Origin: Bacillus taeanensis
GTDB taxonomy: Bacteria; Bacillota; Bacilli; Bacillales; UBA6769
DNA: 64,000 bases
Assembly (NCBI RefSeq): GCF_003318295.1
Contig: NZ_QOCW01000014.1
Location: forward strand, 1-64,000
Direction: 5' to 3'
Shown here: positions 1 through 9,102 of the stretch, one piece after another
Numbering within the stretch: position 1 is the first letter of the stretch
Layout: each line of letters begins with the position of its first letter
Notes under the pieces: model-generated
What the model saw: only the letters and a program-made list of their open reading frames with translations
Told to the model about the DNA's origin: nothing
Databases searched by the model: none
Program-made: the position numbers and the translations under genes

Positions 1-74
1 CTAATTCCTAACTTTCCTTCTTGATACTCTTTAACCACCATTAACTTTAATTCATCACTATATTTCTTAGCCAA
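1..74 (-). CDS. IS3-family transposase OrfA, N-terminal fragment
   Basis: Only the first 24 codons are visible. They read AKKYSDELKLMVVKEYQEGK after a TTG start at 72-74, the usual opening of IS3-family OrfA helix-turn-helix proteins, which bind the element's ends. The start is TTG, with a GGGGTG ribosome-binding site that lies inside the stem of the hairpin at 81-120. Translation from transcripts running in from outside should therefore be low, a known protective design in insertion sequences. Whether the element is intact depends on sequence left of the window. Confidence 0.7.
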   Translation of the reverse strand, partial: MAKKYSDELKLMVVKEYQEGKLGI

Positions 75-125
75 AATAAGCACCCCAAAAGATTAGAATT
101 TCACTCTAACTTTTGGGGTGCACCA
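1..125 (-). mobile_element. End of an IS3-family insertion sequence (IS150-like), cut by the window edge
   Basis: The outer tip reads inward on the minus strand from about position 125, beginning TGGTGCACCCCAAAAG. This is the kind of terminal inverted repeat seen in IS150-type IS3 elements. It is followed directly by the start of an OrfA-like transposase. Only the OrfA end is in the window, so the other end, orfB and the target duplication cannot be judged. Positions 81-91 and 110-120 form an inverted repeat (CACCCCAAAAG / CTTTTGGGGTG) just inside the tip. Confidence 0.75.
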
Positions 126-153
126 TACTTCTGCTTGTCTCTTTTTCTTTAAA

Positions 154-183
154 TTGACACATCATTATTCTAGTATTTATAGT
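154..183 (+). promoter_or_regulatory. Candidate SigA promoter for the MMPL gene
   Basis: TTGACA at 154-159 and TATAGT at 178-183 are separated by 18 bases, upstream of the GTG start at 248. It sits just outside the IS end, so the insertion has left the promoter in place. Confidence 0.5.
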
Positions 184-247
184 GTTAAAAAATGTATAAT
201 GAAGAGCGTAATGGAAGTTTCAAATTTTAATGAGGTGAGAGAGAATA

Positions 248-2416
248 GTGAAAAAGCTTGGAATATTTATGTACCGCTTTCGAAAAGCAATCCTACTCTC
301 ATGGTTAATTACAGCCATCGTTCTTGGGATATTTGCTTTTAAGCTTCCTTCTGCCCTGCATGGAAGCGGATTTGAAACAGAAGGTACTTACGCAGAAGTT
401 GAAAAGATTTTAAAGAATGATTTTAATGTTCCCGCTCATACAATGCTTCTTGTTTTTGAAAAGAAAACCTCGGAAACAAGCGATGAACAGCTAAAAACAT
501 CCATGAATAACACACTAGAAAGATTAACAGAACTTGAAGGTTTTTCAATGATTTCATCATCCTTTGAGACAGGCGAAGGCATTAAACAAAACGCCGCATA
601 TGCCGCTATTTCTTTTGACGAAAATGGCCAAAAATCCGCTCAAAACATTGAAAAAGTTCGCAATAAATTAGCTAATGATGAATTTATTAACATTAGTCTA
701 ACAGGAGGACCGGTTATTGAAGAAGATATGAACATGGCCAGTCAACATGACTTAAAGCGCGCTGAACTGATTGGTCTTCCAATTGCTCTCATTGTGCTGC
801 TGTTTGCCTTTGGTGGACTTGTCGCCGCGGTTATTCCTCTTTTTATTGGAATCATAAGTGTTGTAAGCACGATGGGACTTCTTTATTTTATAAGTTCCTC
901 TTTAAATCTTTCTATTTTCGTATTAAATGTGGTTCCAATGGTAGGCCTTGCATTAGGAATCGATTTTGCTTTACTTTTTATTAATCGTTTTCGTGAAGAA
1001 CTTGAAACAAAGACGACTCAAAATGCCGTTGTTATTACTGTTCAAACGGCTGGCAGGTCGATTATCTTTTCAGGATTATGCGTCTTTTTAGGTTTAGCAG
1101 GTATGCTTTTAATTGATATTGATATTTTCAAAACGGTTGCCATTGGCGGCATGTTTGTTGTGGTATTATCAGTGGTTACGGCCATTACATTCTTACCAGC
1201 GTTACTTGGAATAATCGGTAAAACAATTAATCAGCTAATGATTTTAAAACAAAATACTTCAAAAGTAAGTCCATGGCACCGCTTTGCTAAGTTTGTTATG
1301 AAAAGACCTGTTCTTATGGCTCTTTCAGCCTTTGTTCTTCTAATGATTGGTATACTTCCTGTTAAAGATATGAACGTCACAATTCCAGAAGCAGACGCAC
1401 TTCCAAAAAGTTATGAATCAAGAACAGCGTTTGATACGTATAAAAAAGCATTCATGGAAAAAAATACAACAAAAGTACCAATCATTGTAAATACAAATGC
1501 AAACTTTTTAGAAAAAGATACATTACAACATCTTGAAAAATTAACAGAAGAACTTAGTGCTGACCCACTTGTTTCAAAGGTTGATTCAGTATTTTCACTT
1601 TCAAATTTAAATGCAGATTCCTTTTGGGAACTTTATCACAATGAATCATCTAAACAGCAGTTTCTTCCGCTAATTGAAGCATTAACTACCGATAAAAAAA
1701 TGCTTTTAACTGTTTATTTAGATGCGGATCATATGTCAAATCGCACACAAAATTGGGTGAAAGACTGGAATGGAAATTATAATAATTTTACGCTTCAAGT
1801 AGGCGGCCAAGCAAAATTTAATCAAGAAATTTTTGATGAAGTTTATCAAAAAATTGGCTATGTCCTTCTTCTTGTTCTAAGTTCAACATATGTGATTTTG
1901 CTGCTTGCTTTTCGTTCTGTTCTTATTCCATTAAAAGCAATTTTAATGAATATCATGAGTTTATCAGCAACATTTGGGATTGTCGTTTGGCTGTTTCAAG
2001 GAGGACACTTTGGTATTGAACCAACAAGCATCGCCCTAATGATTCCGATCTTTACATTCGGAATTGTATTTGGATTATCAATGGACTATGAAGTTTTTCT
2101 TATTTCTAGAATTCATGAAGTGTATCAACAAACAAAAGACAATGACAAGGCAACGTTAGAAGGACTTACCTCAACAAGTAAAATTATTTCTTCTGCTGCT
2201 GCCATTATGATCGTTATTACTGGCGCATTCGCATTTACAGGAGTTGTTCCTGTTAAACAAATGGGCATTGCAATTGCGCTGTCTATTTTTATTGATGCGA
2301 CGATTGTTCGGATGGTCTTAGTGCCTTCTCTTATGAAACTTCTTGGAGATTGGAACTGGTGGGCTCCTTCCTTTCTGCGTTTTAAAGATGAAAAGAAAAT
2401 TTTTCAACATGGATAA
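248..2416 (+). CDS. MMPL/RND-family membrane transporter
   Basis: A 722-residue protein of the MMPL branch of the RND superfamily, which exports lipids or drugs using the proton gradient. The layout is that of the family: one membrane helix near residues 15-32, an extracellular domain, a helix bundle at about 170-350, a second extracellular domain (about 370-545) and a second bundle to about 710. The motif GLALGIDFALLFINRF and its C-terminal counterpart GLSMDYEVFLISR carry the charged residues expected for proton relay. Start is GTG with GAGGTGAG upstream. It is similar in size to B. subtilis YdfJ. The substrate is not predictable, and it appears monocistronic. Confidence 0.88.
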   Translation: MKKLGIFMYRFRKAILLSWLITAIVLGIFAFKLPSALHGSGFETEGTYAEVEKILKNDFNVPAHTMLLVFEKKTSETSDEQLKTSMNNTLERLTELEGFSMISSSFETGEGIKQNAAYAAISFDENGQKSAQNIEKVRNKLANDEFINISLTGGPVIEEDMNMASQHDLKRAELIGLPIALIVLLFAFGGLVAAVIPLFIGIISVVSTMGLLYFISSSLNLSIFVLNVVPMVGLALGIDFALLFINRFREELETKTTQNAVVITVQTAGRSIIFSGLCVFLGLAGMLLIDIDIFKTVAIGGMFVVVLSVVTAITFLPALLGIIGKTINQLMILKQNTSKVSPWHRFAKFVMKRPVLMALSAFVLLMIGILPVKDMNVTIPEADALPKSYESRTAFDTYKKAFMEKNTTKVPIIVNTNANFLEKDTLQHLEKLTEELSADPLVSKVDSVFSLSNLNADSFWELYHNESSKQQFLPLIEALTTDKKMLLTVYLDADHMSNRTQNWVKDWNGNYNNFTLQVGGQAKFNQEIFDEVYQKIGYVLLLVLSSTYVILLLAFRSVLIPLKAILMNIMSLSATFGIVVWLFQGGHFGIEPTSIALMIPIFTFGIVFGLSMDYEVFLISRIHEVYQQTKDNDKATLEGLTSTSKIISSAAAIMIVITGAFAFTGVVPVKQMGIAIALSIFIDATIVRMVLVPSLMKLLGDWNWWAPSFLRFKDEKKIFQHG

Positions 2417-2425
2417 AAGTATATT

Positions 2426-2464
2426 AAAAGCGCTCGGCTTAAATATTCGTCGAGTGCTTTTTTA
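2426..2464 (+). terminator. Rho-independent terminator after the MMPL gene
   Basis: AAAGCGCTCG pairs with CGAGTGCTTT (one G-T pair), followed by a T run. Confidence 0.75.
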
Positions 2465-2603
2465 TTCCTCCTTTCCTTCTCCACTTTAAAACTTTCTTCA
2501 GCCGCCCTTAAATTATAAAACCCATTCATAGAAATCCTTTCTTATGAATAAAAATATTTCAATGATTTCTTCCATTGTCTTTTTAACAGGGGAGGTGTAT
2601 AAA

Positions 2604-2816
2604 TTGTCAGGGGGAATAAAGGCACTGCTGTACATTTTATCTTTTTTTATTCCAATCGTCGGTATTATTGTTGGAATCATATGGTTAAATGATGAAAATG
2701 AAGAAAAGAAACAAACAGGGAAAATATGTTTAATTATCGGAATTGTTTCCATAGTCTTAAGCTGTATTTGTTGGTTTGCCGCATCGCTTTTACCTGCCCT
2801 ATTTAGCAGCTATTAA
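2604..2816 (+). CDS. Small two-helix membrane protein, function unknown
   Basis: About 70 residues with two strongly hydrophobic segments (about 7-26 and 43-65) joined by a short acidic/basic loop containing NDENEEKKQ. I place the start at TTG 2604 because GGGGAGGTG lies six bases before it; the longer frame from ATG 2544 has no good ribosome-binding site. The pattern resembles small DUF4190-like membrane proteins, but I do not recognise a named family. The gene stands alone between two terminator-like structures. Confidence 0.55.
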   Translation: MSGGIKALLYILSFFIPIVGIIVGIIWLNDENEEKKQTGKICLIIGIVSIVLSCICWFAASLLPALFSSY

Positions 2817-2823
2817 TAGAAAA

Positions 2824-2890
2824 TTTTGAATGAGGTTGACTTATTAGGTAGGGTCTTCTCCTTTTCTTATTAGTCAATCTCATTTTAAAA
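2824..2890 (+). terminator. Stem-loop between the small membrane gene and the DUF2085 gene
   Basis: ATGAGGTTGACT pairs with AGTCAATCTCAT across a loop of roughly 26 bases, followed by TTTTAAAA. It could end transcription of the small gene, but the long loop makes this uncertain. Confidence 0.35.
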
Positions 2891-2908
2891 ATCTAAAAGG
2901 AGAGCAAT

Positions 2909-3568
2909 ATGTATATAAGCGCGTTATTTTCTTTTTTTGGTCGAGCTATTTGTCATCAACTTCCGGAGCGAACCTTTCTTATAAACAACAGCTATCTCCC
3001 CCTTTGTGCTCGTGACACTGGAATTTTAATCGGTTTATTCAGTACACTTTTATATCTATGCCTTTTTAAGAAATATAAAGCAAATCAAATACCAACCATA
3101 AAAAACAGCTTTATTCTTTTACTTCTCACAGTCCCTATTGCCTTAGATGGACTTACTTCATATATGAACTTACGTGAAAGCAGCAATCTTCTCCGTCTTA
3201 CAACTGGAATTCCTTTTGGCGTCATGCTTCCCTTCTTTCTTATCCCTATGCTTAATTTTAATAATCAATCTCTAAAAGAGCGGCGCATTTTATATAAAAA
3301 AAGAGAAGCTTTCATCCCCTTCACTTTGGCATTTTGCTTAGGAAGTCTGACCTATTTTCATTTAATGTCTTATATTCTAATTTCCAGTTTACTTATCTTG
3401 ACACTAGTTTTTTGGGGGACTCTTTTAACTTTCCTACTGTTAAAACCAATTAAATCTTTCCAAATGAAATGTTCATCTGCAGTTATGTTATGTTTCTTCA
3501 TACTCGTGTTATTATCTCAATTAAACGAAATGCTAAGAAGTTTTTATCTTCCATATTTACAGGGCTAA
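2909..3568 (+). CDS. DUF2085 family membrane protein
   Basis: 219 residues with about six membrane helices. The N-terminal motifs CHQLPERTF and CARDTGI (Cys, His and Asp conserved) are the signature of DUF2085 proteins, whose biochemical role is not known. ATG start at 2909 with AAAAGGAG seven bases upstream. It precedes the kinase/phosphatase locus on the same strand with a gap of about 70 bases, so read-through into that locus is possible. A role in that pathway is not supported by anything in the protein itself. Confidence 0.75.
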   Translation: MYISALFSFFGRAICHQLPERTFLINNSYLPLCARDTGILIGLFSTLLYLCLFKKYKANQIPTIKNSFILLLLTVPIALDGLTSYMNLRESSNLLRLTTGIPFGVMLPFFLIPMLNFNNQSLKERRILYKKREAFIPFTLAFCLGSLTYFHLMSYILISSLLILTLVFWGTLLTFLLLKPIKSFQMKCSSAVMLCFFILVLLSQLNEMLRSFYLPYLQG

Positions 3569-3641
3569 TTTCCTCTTCTAAGGCATAAATTGAGAAAGAA
3601 TAATTTTAACGCCAAACCACTAATAAGAAAGAAGGAGACTG

Positions 3642-4646
3642 ATGAAGTTCAAAACAATAAGTTTATTTACAGTTTTTCTCTATACTTCTTCTGCATTCTC
3701 TTGTGCAGCAAGTGAATTAACTCCTATCCATCTGTCTACACTCGAACGGTTTCAATCATTTATTCAAAAAACCCCTCTTTCTTTCTACGTGATTTTAGCT
3801 CTTGCTGTTGTGCTTCTATTTAGTTTAATGAGGTGGAGAAGAATACGTACCAGCTCTAGTAATCAACATGACAAAAAAGCCGCTGCTTTCATTACGCCCG
3901 GAAACGCTCAACATATTGGAGCACGAACTGAACAACAAGATGCCTTTGCATTTTCAGACCTAACTGATTATGAAACAATTAAGAAATTTGGTGTTTTAAG
4001 TATAGTAGCAGATGGAATGGGGGGGCTGAGCGGCGGACGTGAGGCAAGTCAAACAGCAGTGCAAACCTTCCTTTATACGTACTTAAATTCTACTTTTGAA
4101 ACCATTGAAGAGCGGTTAGATGATGCATTATATACTGCTAATAAAGCGGTATATGAACTCTCCCTCCAAAAAGAACTTCAAGGTCAAATGGGTACTACAC
4201 TCATTGCCGCAGTGATAAAAGATCAATATCTTTACTGGCGCTCTGCTGGTGACAGCCGAATTTATCTTTATCGCCAACAAAACCTTACACAGCTAACAAA
4301 AGATCATATTTATGGAACGAAATTAGACCAAAAAGCAGCAGATGGGGAAATAACAACTGAGGAAGCTGCCAATCACCCTGAACGAAATTATTTAACAAGC
4401 TTTCTAGGCTTAGAGACCATTCCTGAAATTGATCGGCAGCATACCCCTCTTATCCTTCTACCTGAAGACCGTGTTATGTTATGCAGTGACGGGTTATATG
4501 GAAGACTGACTGAATTAGAGATGATTAATCATCTTCATTTCAACCCTCAAGAAGCTGCAGATAAACTGCTTCAATCTGTTCTTAGAAAGCAGCACCCTAA
4601 GCAGGATAATGTCACAGCAGCAATTTTAGGTTATCAAACATCATAG
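3642..4646 (+). CDS. Membrane-anchored PP2C-type Ser/Thr phosphatase
   Basis: 334 residues. A signal-like segment at 1-24 is followed by a short outside stretch, a membrane helix at about 47-64 ending in RWRRIR, then a cytoplasmic PP2C domain (about 83-332). Metal-binding and catalytic motifs are intact: RTEQQD (Asp100), VADGMGG (Asp124, Gly125), SAGDSR, LCSDGLY and KQDNVTA. It should remove phosphate from Ser/Thr residues on partners of the kinase encoded downstream. It is the first gene of a tight five-gene run (13-base gap to the next). ATG start at 3642 follows AAGGAG. A membrane-tethered PP2C is unusual, since the PrpC partner of PrkC is soluble. Confidence 0.85.
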   Translation: MKFKTISLFTVFLYTSSAFSCAASELTPIHLSTLERFQSFIQKTPLSFYVILALAVVLLFSLMRWRRIRTSSSNQHDKKAAAFITPGNAQHIGARTEQQDAFAFSDLTDYETIKKFGVLSIVADGMGGLSGGREASQTAVQTFLYTYLNSTFETIEERLDDALYTANKAVYELSLQKELQGQMGTTLIAAVIKDQYLYWRSAGDSRIYLYRQQNLTQLTKDHIYGTKLDQKAADGEITTEEAANHPERNYLTSFLGLETIPEIDRQHTPLILLPEDRVMLCSDGLYGRLTELEMINHLHFNPQEAADKLLQSVLRKQHPKQDNVTAAILGYQTS

Positions 4647-4659
4647 GAGGAATTAGGCT

Positions 4660-5907
4660 GTGAAAATACAAGTTTATCAAAAATCATTATGGCGTGTTAC
4701 GTTGTTGATTGTTCTCGGGCTGTTAGCGATGTTTCTCTTCAAACCGCATTCTGCACAAACAAAAGAAATTGATGAACTTGTTCATAGTGTAGTACGAATT
4801 CTTTGTTTTACCAATGATGGAACAGGACAATATTATACTGGTTCTGGTTTTGCCATTGGTACAAATGAGCCTGTCCAATATATTGTAACAAACTACCATG
4901 TTGTAGAACCAAACATGAACGGTGTGACGATTTTACTTTCAAAAGAAGATCAAATACCTGCTGAAGTCGTAGCATTTGACCGTGTTAAAGATATTACTGT
5001 TTTAAAGCTAAGCGAAGATTTATACAAACGGCCTCCTGTTGCTCTTGCACCAAGCGAAACAGTAAAGCCGAGTGAAGAAGTATATGCATTGGGCTTTCCT
5101 GGTGCTGCAGATTTAATTGACGACACCCCTTCAGGAGAAGCTGGTGATGTTACCATTACAAGGGGAATTGTAAGTAAAATTTCCGAAGAAGGCGGTCGGA
5201 AGATTTTTCAAATCGATGCAAATATTAGCGGTGGAAATTCCGGCGGTCCGCTTGTTAACAAAGATGGTTATGTTATTGGCATTAATACGTTTGGTGTTCA
5301 AGGCGTCTCGGGAATTAACGGGGCCGTTCAAATCAATGAACTCATTCCCCTTCTCGATTCTCGAGGTATCCCTTATCAACTAGCCTCTAATCTCGAAATC
5401 CCTCATACCGAGCCTAATAATAATGAAAGTCATTCTTTTGGGTGGCTGTGGATTCTCCTTTTAGTTGGCGGGAGCCTTTTATTCTTAATTCTTATTGTTG
5501 TATTACTATTATTTATTATGAAAGGCAATAAAAAACAAAAAAACGCTAATCCACTTCCTTCTCAGGCTCCTCCAGCAGTAAAAAAGCCTATTCTTGTAGG
5601 GATTTCAGGATATTTTGCTGGCATGACAATTAGAATAGAAAACACAACAATGATTGGGCGTGATCCAAATACATGTCAGCTTGTTTATCCACTCTCTCAA
5701 GATGATATTAGCCGAACACATTGTACGGTTAGGTTTGAAGCATCCAGTGAAACATTCTTTGTAGAAGATCATTCTTATAACGGAACTTTTCTTCGTTCAG
5801 GAGAGCGTTTTTCAACAGATAGAGGGTATCAACTTAAATCCGGAGACCGCTTTTATTTAGTAACTCCTGAACAAATGTTTGAAGTAAGATTGGAAAAACA
5901 ACAATGA
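4660..5907 (+). CDS. Membrane trypsin-like (S1C/HtrA-type) protease with cytoplasmic FHA domain
   Basis: 415 residues. An N-terminal membrane anchor (about 11-28) is followed by an S1C protease domain with triad His80 (NYHVV), Asp111 (DITVLKL) and Ser194 (GNSGGPL). Then come a second membrane helix (about 262-287), a basic linker and an FHA domain (about 311-412) with GRD at 333-335, SRTH at 351-354 and NG at 374-375. The protease should lie outside the membrane and the phosphothreonine-binding FHA domain inside. Unlike HtrA there is no PDZ domain. GTG start follows AGGAGG. It overlaps the next gene by four bases (ATGA), implying translational coupling with the phosphatase and kinase genes. 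Confidence 0.88.
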   Translation: MKIQVYQKSLWRVTLLIVLGLLAMFLFKPHSAQTKEIDELVHSVVRILCFTNDGTGQYYTGSGFAIGTNEPVQYIVTNYHVVEPNMNGVTILLSKEDQIPAEVVAFDRVKDITVLKLSEDLYKRPPVALAPSETVKPSEEVYALGFPGAADLIDDTPSGEAGDVTITRGIVSKISEEGGRKIFQIDANISGGNSGGPLVNKDGYVIGINTFGVQGVSGINGAVQINELIPLLDSRGIPYQLASNLEIPHTEPNNNESHSFGWLWILLLVGGSLLFLILIVVLLLFIMKGNKKQKNANPLPSQAPPAVKKPILVGISGYFAGMTIRIENTTMIGRDPNTCQLVYPLSQDDISRTHCTVRFEASSETFFVEDHSYNGTFLRSGERFSTDRGYQLKSGDRFYLVTPEQMFEVRLEKQQ

Positions 5908-6659
5908 AGATGATAACAGCTTTATTATCAAATCAAGGTGGTCGAAAAAACAATGAAGATTTTGCTGATTATTGCTTAACCGAAACAGGAGGCTGTTGGG
6001 TTGTTGCCGACGGCCTTGGCGGTCATAAGGGAGGAGAAACAGCTTCTAAAACAGCTGCTCATACAATACTTAGTACGTTCAAAAAAAATCCCTCCCTTTC
6101 AAACGAAAGTCTCCCTAATTGTATAAACGAAGCACACCATAATCTGCTGAAGCTTCAACAAAACCAGCATTCCCCTTTTTCATTTCGAACAACCATTACT
6201 ATTTTAACGATTGAAAACGAAAAAGCCCGATGGGGACATATCGGGGATTCAAGGCTTTATCATTTTAAAAACAGCATCATTCAGTCACAAACAAAAGATC
6301 ACAGTCTTTGTCAAACCCTTGTCAATATCGGTGAAATTAACCAAGAGGAGATTCGCTTTCACGAAGATCGCAGCCGCCTCCTACAGGCACTTGGCATGGA
6401 AAAACAGTTAAAGCCATCTATTATAACTGACTCAGTTTCCCTTCATAATGATGACGCTTTTCTTCTTTGCACAGATGGATTTTGGGAGTATGTGACTGAA
6501 AAAGAAATGGAACATACGTTATTAAAAGCAAAAACTCCCCAACAATGGCTTACCTTCATGCAGGACATTCTTTTACCACGGGTTTCAAAAAAGCATGACA
6601 ACTATACTGCTATTGCAATTTTTATAGCGGAAAGAGGTGAGGAGCATGTCGGAATTTGA
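5904..6659 (+). CDS. Soluble PP2C-type Ser/Thr phosphatase
   Basis: 251 residues forming a PP2C catalytic domain with no membrane segment. Visible motifs are RKNNED (Asp19), VADGLGG (Asp36, Gly37), HIGDSR, LCTDGFWEY and KHDNYTA, so all metal ligands appear present. It is comparable in length to PrpC, the phosphatase that opposes PrkC. It overlaps the protease gene upstream by four bases and the kinase gene downstream by about 14 bases, so the three are translationally linked. The locus thus contains two phosphatases, one membrane-bound and one soluble, for a single kinase. Confidence 0.87.
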   Translation: MKMITALLSNQGGRKNNEDFADYCLTETGGCWVVADGLGGHKGGETASKTAAHTILSTFKKNPSLSNESLPNCINEAHHNLLKLQQNQHSPFSFRTTITILTIENEKARWGHIGDSRLYHFKNSIIQSQTKDHSLCQTLVNIGEINQEEIRFHEDRSRLLQALGMEKQLKPSIITDSVSLHNDDAFLLCTDGFWEYVTEKEMEHTLLKAKTPQQWLTFMQDILLPRVSKKHDNYTAIAIFIAERGEEHVGI

Positions 6660-9099
6660 CCACTTATGTATGGGATGTATGATCGACAAAGGCATGGAAA
6701 AAGTTTGTCCTGTTTGTGGATGGGAACAAGGCACAATGCAAGAGTCGCCTCAACACCTGCCTCCTGGAACTATTTTACATGATAAATATATCCTTGGAAG
6801 AGTCCTTGGGCACGGTGGATTTGGCATTACCTATTTAGCTTGGGATGTTCATTTAGAAATGAAGCTTGCTATAAAAGAATATATGCCGCGCAATTTCGCA
6901 ACACGAGGGAGCGATCAAGCAACTGTATCCATTTATACTTGGGAACTTGAAACGCACTTTGATCACGGTTTAAATAAATTTTTGGATGAAGCAAAGATTT
7001 TAGCACAATTTAGTAATCATCCCGGCATTGTAGGGGTACGAGATTTTTTTAAAGAAAATGGAACAGCTTATCTTGTCATGTATTATTTAGAAGGAATTGA
7101 TTTTAAACAATATTTAGAACAACAGGGAGGAACAATTTCATTTGAAACTGCCCTAAAAATTATGATGCCTGTTATGGATGCATTAAGAGAAGTTCATACA
7201 TACGGAACTCTCCATCGTGATATTAGTCCTGATAATATTTATATTACAAAAGAAGGGCAAATAAAAATTCTTGATTTCGGTGCAGCACGTCACGCTATGA
7301 ATGACTTCAACACTAGTATTTCAGTTATTTTAAAACCAGGTTATGCTCCTGAAGAACAATATCGAAGCAAAGGTAAACAAGGGCCTTGGACAGATATTTA
7401 CGCTGTTGCCGCAACAATATACCGTGCGATTGTTGGAAAAACACCACCTGAGTCTCTCGATCGTTTAGAGGAGGATATAATTGAACCACCTTCTGTATTT
7501 GATGTTTCTATCCCACTAGAAGCAGAGAACGCTTTAATGAAAGCTCTTTCTGTCAAAGCTGCTAATCGCTTTCAGAGTATCGCTGAGTTTCAACAAGCAT
7601 TCTCATTATCAACTAAGGAACAACTCGCCCATGCTGAATCTATTCGCCCTCCTTCTACACCATTAGAAAAAAAAGAACCAACTGCTAAAAAACGATTTCC
7701 AGTCTGGCTTATTGGGGTTCTTTCAATTGGTACTCTCGGTGTTATTACAGCAGGAATTTTGGGAGTGATTCTGCTTATCGGTATTTTTAACGAAGACATT
7801 GACCCTGTAACAGAAGAATCTATAAACGGCACGACCGCTGTTCTTACACAAACAAGCAATGAGAGCTCTTCTAAAAAATTAACAGTTCCAAATGTTTTAG
7901 ATAAAACAGAAGATGATGCAAAAACTTTTATTACAAATGCTGGATTTAAAATTGGCAGTATTCATTATGAAGAGAATTCTTTTATTGATAAAGGTTTAAT
8001 AATTAATCAATCAATGGAACCTGAAACAATTGCAAATAAAAACGATACAGTTGATCTAACAATAAGTAAAGGAATTGAACTGCCTGTTGATCTTGCAATA
8101 ATTCAAACAGAACAATTGGCTATCATTAACAAATATTGGGATCAAGGGGCTGCCCTTTATGAGCAAAATAACAAAGAAGGTTCCCTTAAAGCTTATATTC
8201 AAGCACGGGATATGGCAGCAGAACTCGTGAAATATAATGGTGACTTTGATGCCCAATTTGCTGAAGGGGTTCTTGCCCGAACTGTCGGAATTTTAAAAGA
8301 GGAGCTCGGTTATTATTCTTATGCCCTTCAAGATAATATAAAAAGTGTTGCTATTTTAAATGATTTAGCGGAAAAAGATCCTGTATTTAACAGCAACCAA
8401 ACAGAACTAGCTATTTCTTATGGCAATCTTTCTTGGACATATTTGCTAAACAACTACCCGAAAGAAGCAATTGATACAGCAGAAAAAGGACTTTCCATTG
8501 ATTCTAATCAAAAATGGATGTATGCCAATCTTGCTCATGGTTATCTTCTTAATAACCAATTTGAGAAAGCAAAACAGCTGTATTTAGAATACAAAGACGA
8601 GTTATTTGATAACGGAAAACCATTTAAGGAATTTTTTCTAGAAGATTTTACAGCATTAGAAAACGCCGGTGTTACGCACCCTCATTTTAATGAAATTAAA
8701 CAACTGTTAAATGAAAATACTTCCAATCCTACTAATACCACTACTTCTAATGAAGATGAAATAATGATTACAATTTATGCGAACGCGATTTCTTTTGAGC
8801 GTGAAGATCTTCCCGGTTATATGAGTACAATTGCTGAACCAGATGGCATTAATAAAGAAACCGAACAATTTCTGCAAGAATTTTTTGCAGCCTACAACAA
8901 TATTAAACTTGAAATTGAAACAATTCAAAACATTGCAATTAACGGCGAGAGTGCAACTGTGGAAGTTCTCCAACACCTTCACTATGATGATGGCTCACAA
9001 ACCTATCAATCAACTAATACACTCATTCATACATTAAAAATGACAGAGGATTCACTGTTTCCATGGAAAATTTACGATACGAAAGTGAAAGGAGAATAA
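6646..9099 (+). CDS. Ser/Thr kinase with zinc ribbon, PASTA, TPR-like and C-terminal NTF2-like regions
   Basis: 817 residues. A zinc ribbon comes first (Cys8, Cys11, Cys21, Cys24), then a kinase domain (about 47-320) with GHGGFG glycine loop, Lys77 in AIKEY, HRD at 190-192 and DFG at 210-212. The loop reads HRDISPDN, so the usual Lys after HRD is Ser. A membrane helix follows (about 351-381), one PASTA repeat (about 411-476), a TPR-like helical region (about 480-690), a Thr/Asn-rich linker and an NTF2-like tail of about 110 residues. The kinase should be inside and the PASTA/TPR part outside. Start ATG 6646 is chosen for GAGGTG six bases upstream. Better known PrkC kinases have several PASTA repeats and no zinc ribbon or TPRs. 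Confidence 0.87.
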   Translation: MSEFDHLCMGCMIDKGMEKVCPVCGWEQGTMQESPQHLPPGTILHDKYILGRVLGHGGFGITYLAWDVHLEMKLAIKEYMPRNFATRGSDQATVSIYTWELETHFDHGLNKFLDEAKILAQFSNHPGIVGVRDFFKENGTAYLVMYYLEGIDFKQYLEQQGGTISFETALKIMMPVMDALREVHTYGTLHRDISPDNIYITKEGQIKILDFGAARHAMNDFNTSISVILKPGYAPEEQYRSKGKQGPWTDIYAVAATIYRAIVGKTPPESLDRLEEDIIEPPSVFDVSIPLEAENALMKALSVKAANRFQSIAEFQQAFSLSTKEQLAHAESIRPPSTPLEKKEPTAKKRFPVWLIGVLSIGTLGVITAGILGVILLIGIFNEDIDPVTEESINGTTAVLTQTSNESSSKKLTVPNVLDKTEDDAKTFITNAGFKIGSIHYEENSFIDKGLIINQSMEPETIANKNDTVDLTISKGIELPVDLAIIQTEQLAIINKYWDQGAALYEQNNKEGSLKAYIQARDMAAELVKYNGDFDAQFAEGVLARTVGILKEELGYYSYALQDNIKSVAILNDLAEKDPVFNSNQTELAISYGNLSWTYLLNNYPKEAIDTAEKGLSIDSNQKWMYANLAHGYLLNNQFEKAKQLYLEYKDELFDNGKPFKEFFLEDFTALENAGVTHPHFNEIKQLLNENTSNPTNTTTSNEDEIMITIYANAISFEREDLPGYMSTIAEPDGINKETEQFLQEFFAAYNNIKLEIETIQNIAINGESATVEVLQHLHYDDGSQTYQSTNTLIHTLKMTEDSLFPWKIYDTKVKGE

Positions 9100-9102
9100 A
9101 TT

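Noticed and set aside
118..342. Plus-strand frame from 118
   Set aside because: It starts inside the IS terminal repeat and runs out of frame into the MMPL gene; no ribosome-binding site and unnatural composition.
2513..2752. Minus-strand frame of 79 codons over the small membrane gene
   Set aside because: It is the mirror of the plus-strand gene, which has a strong ribosome-binding site; the minus frame has none.
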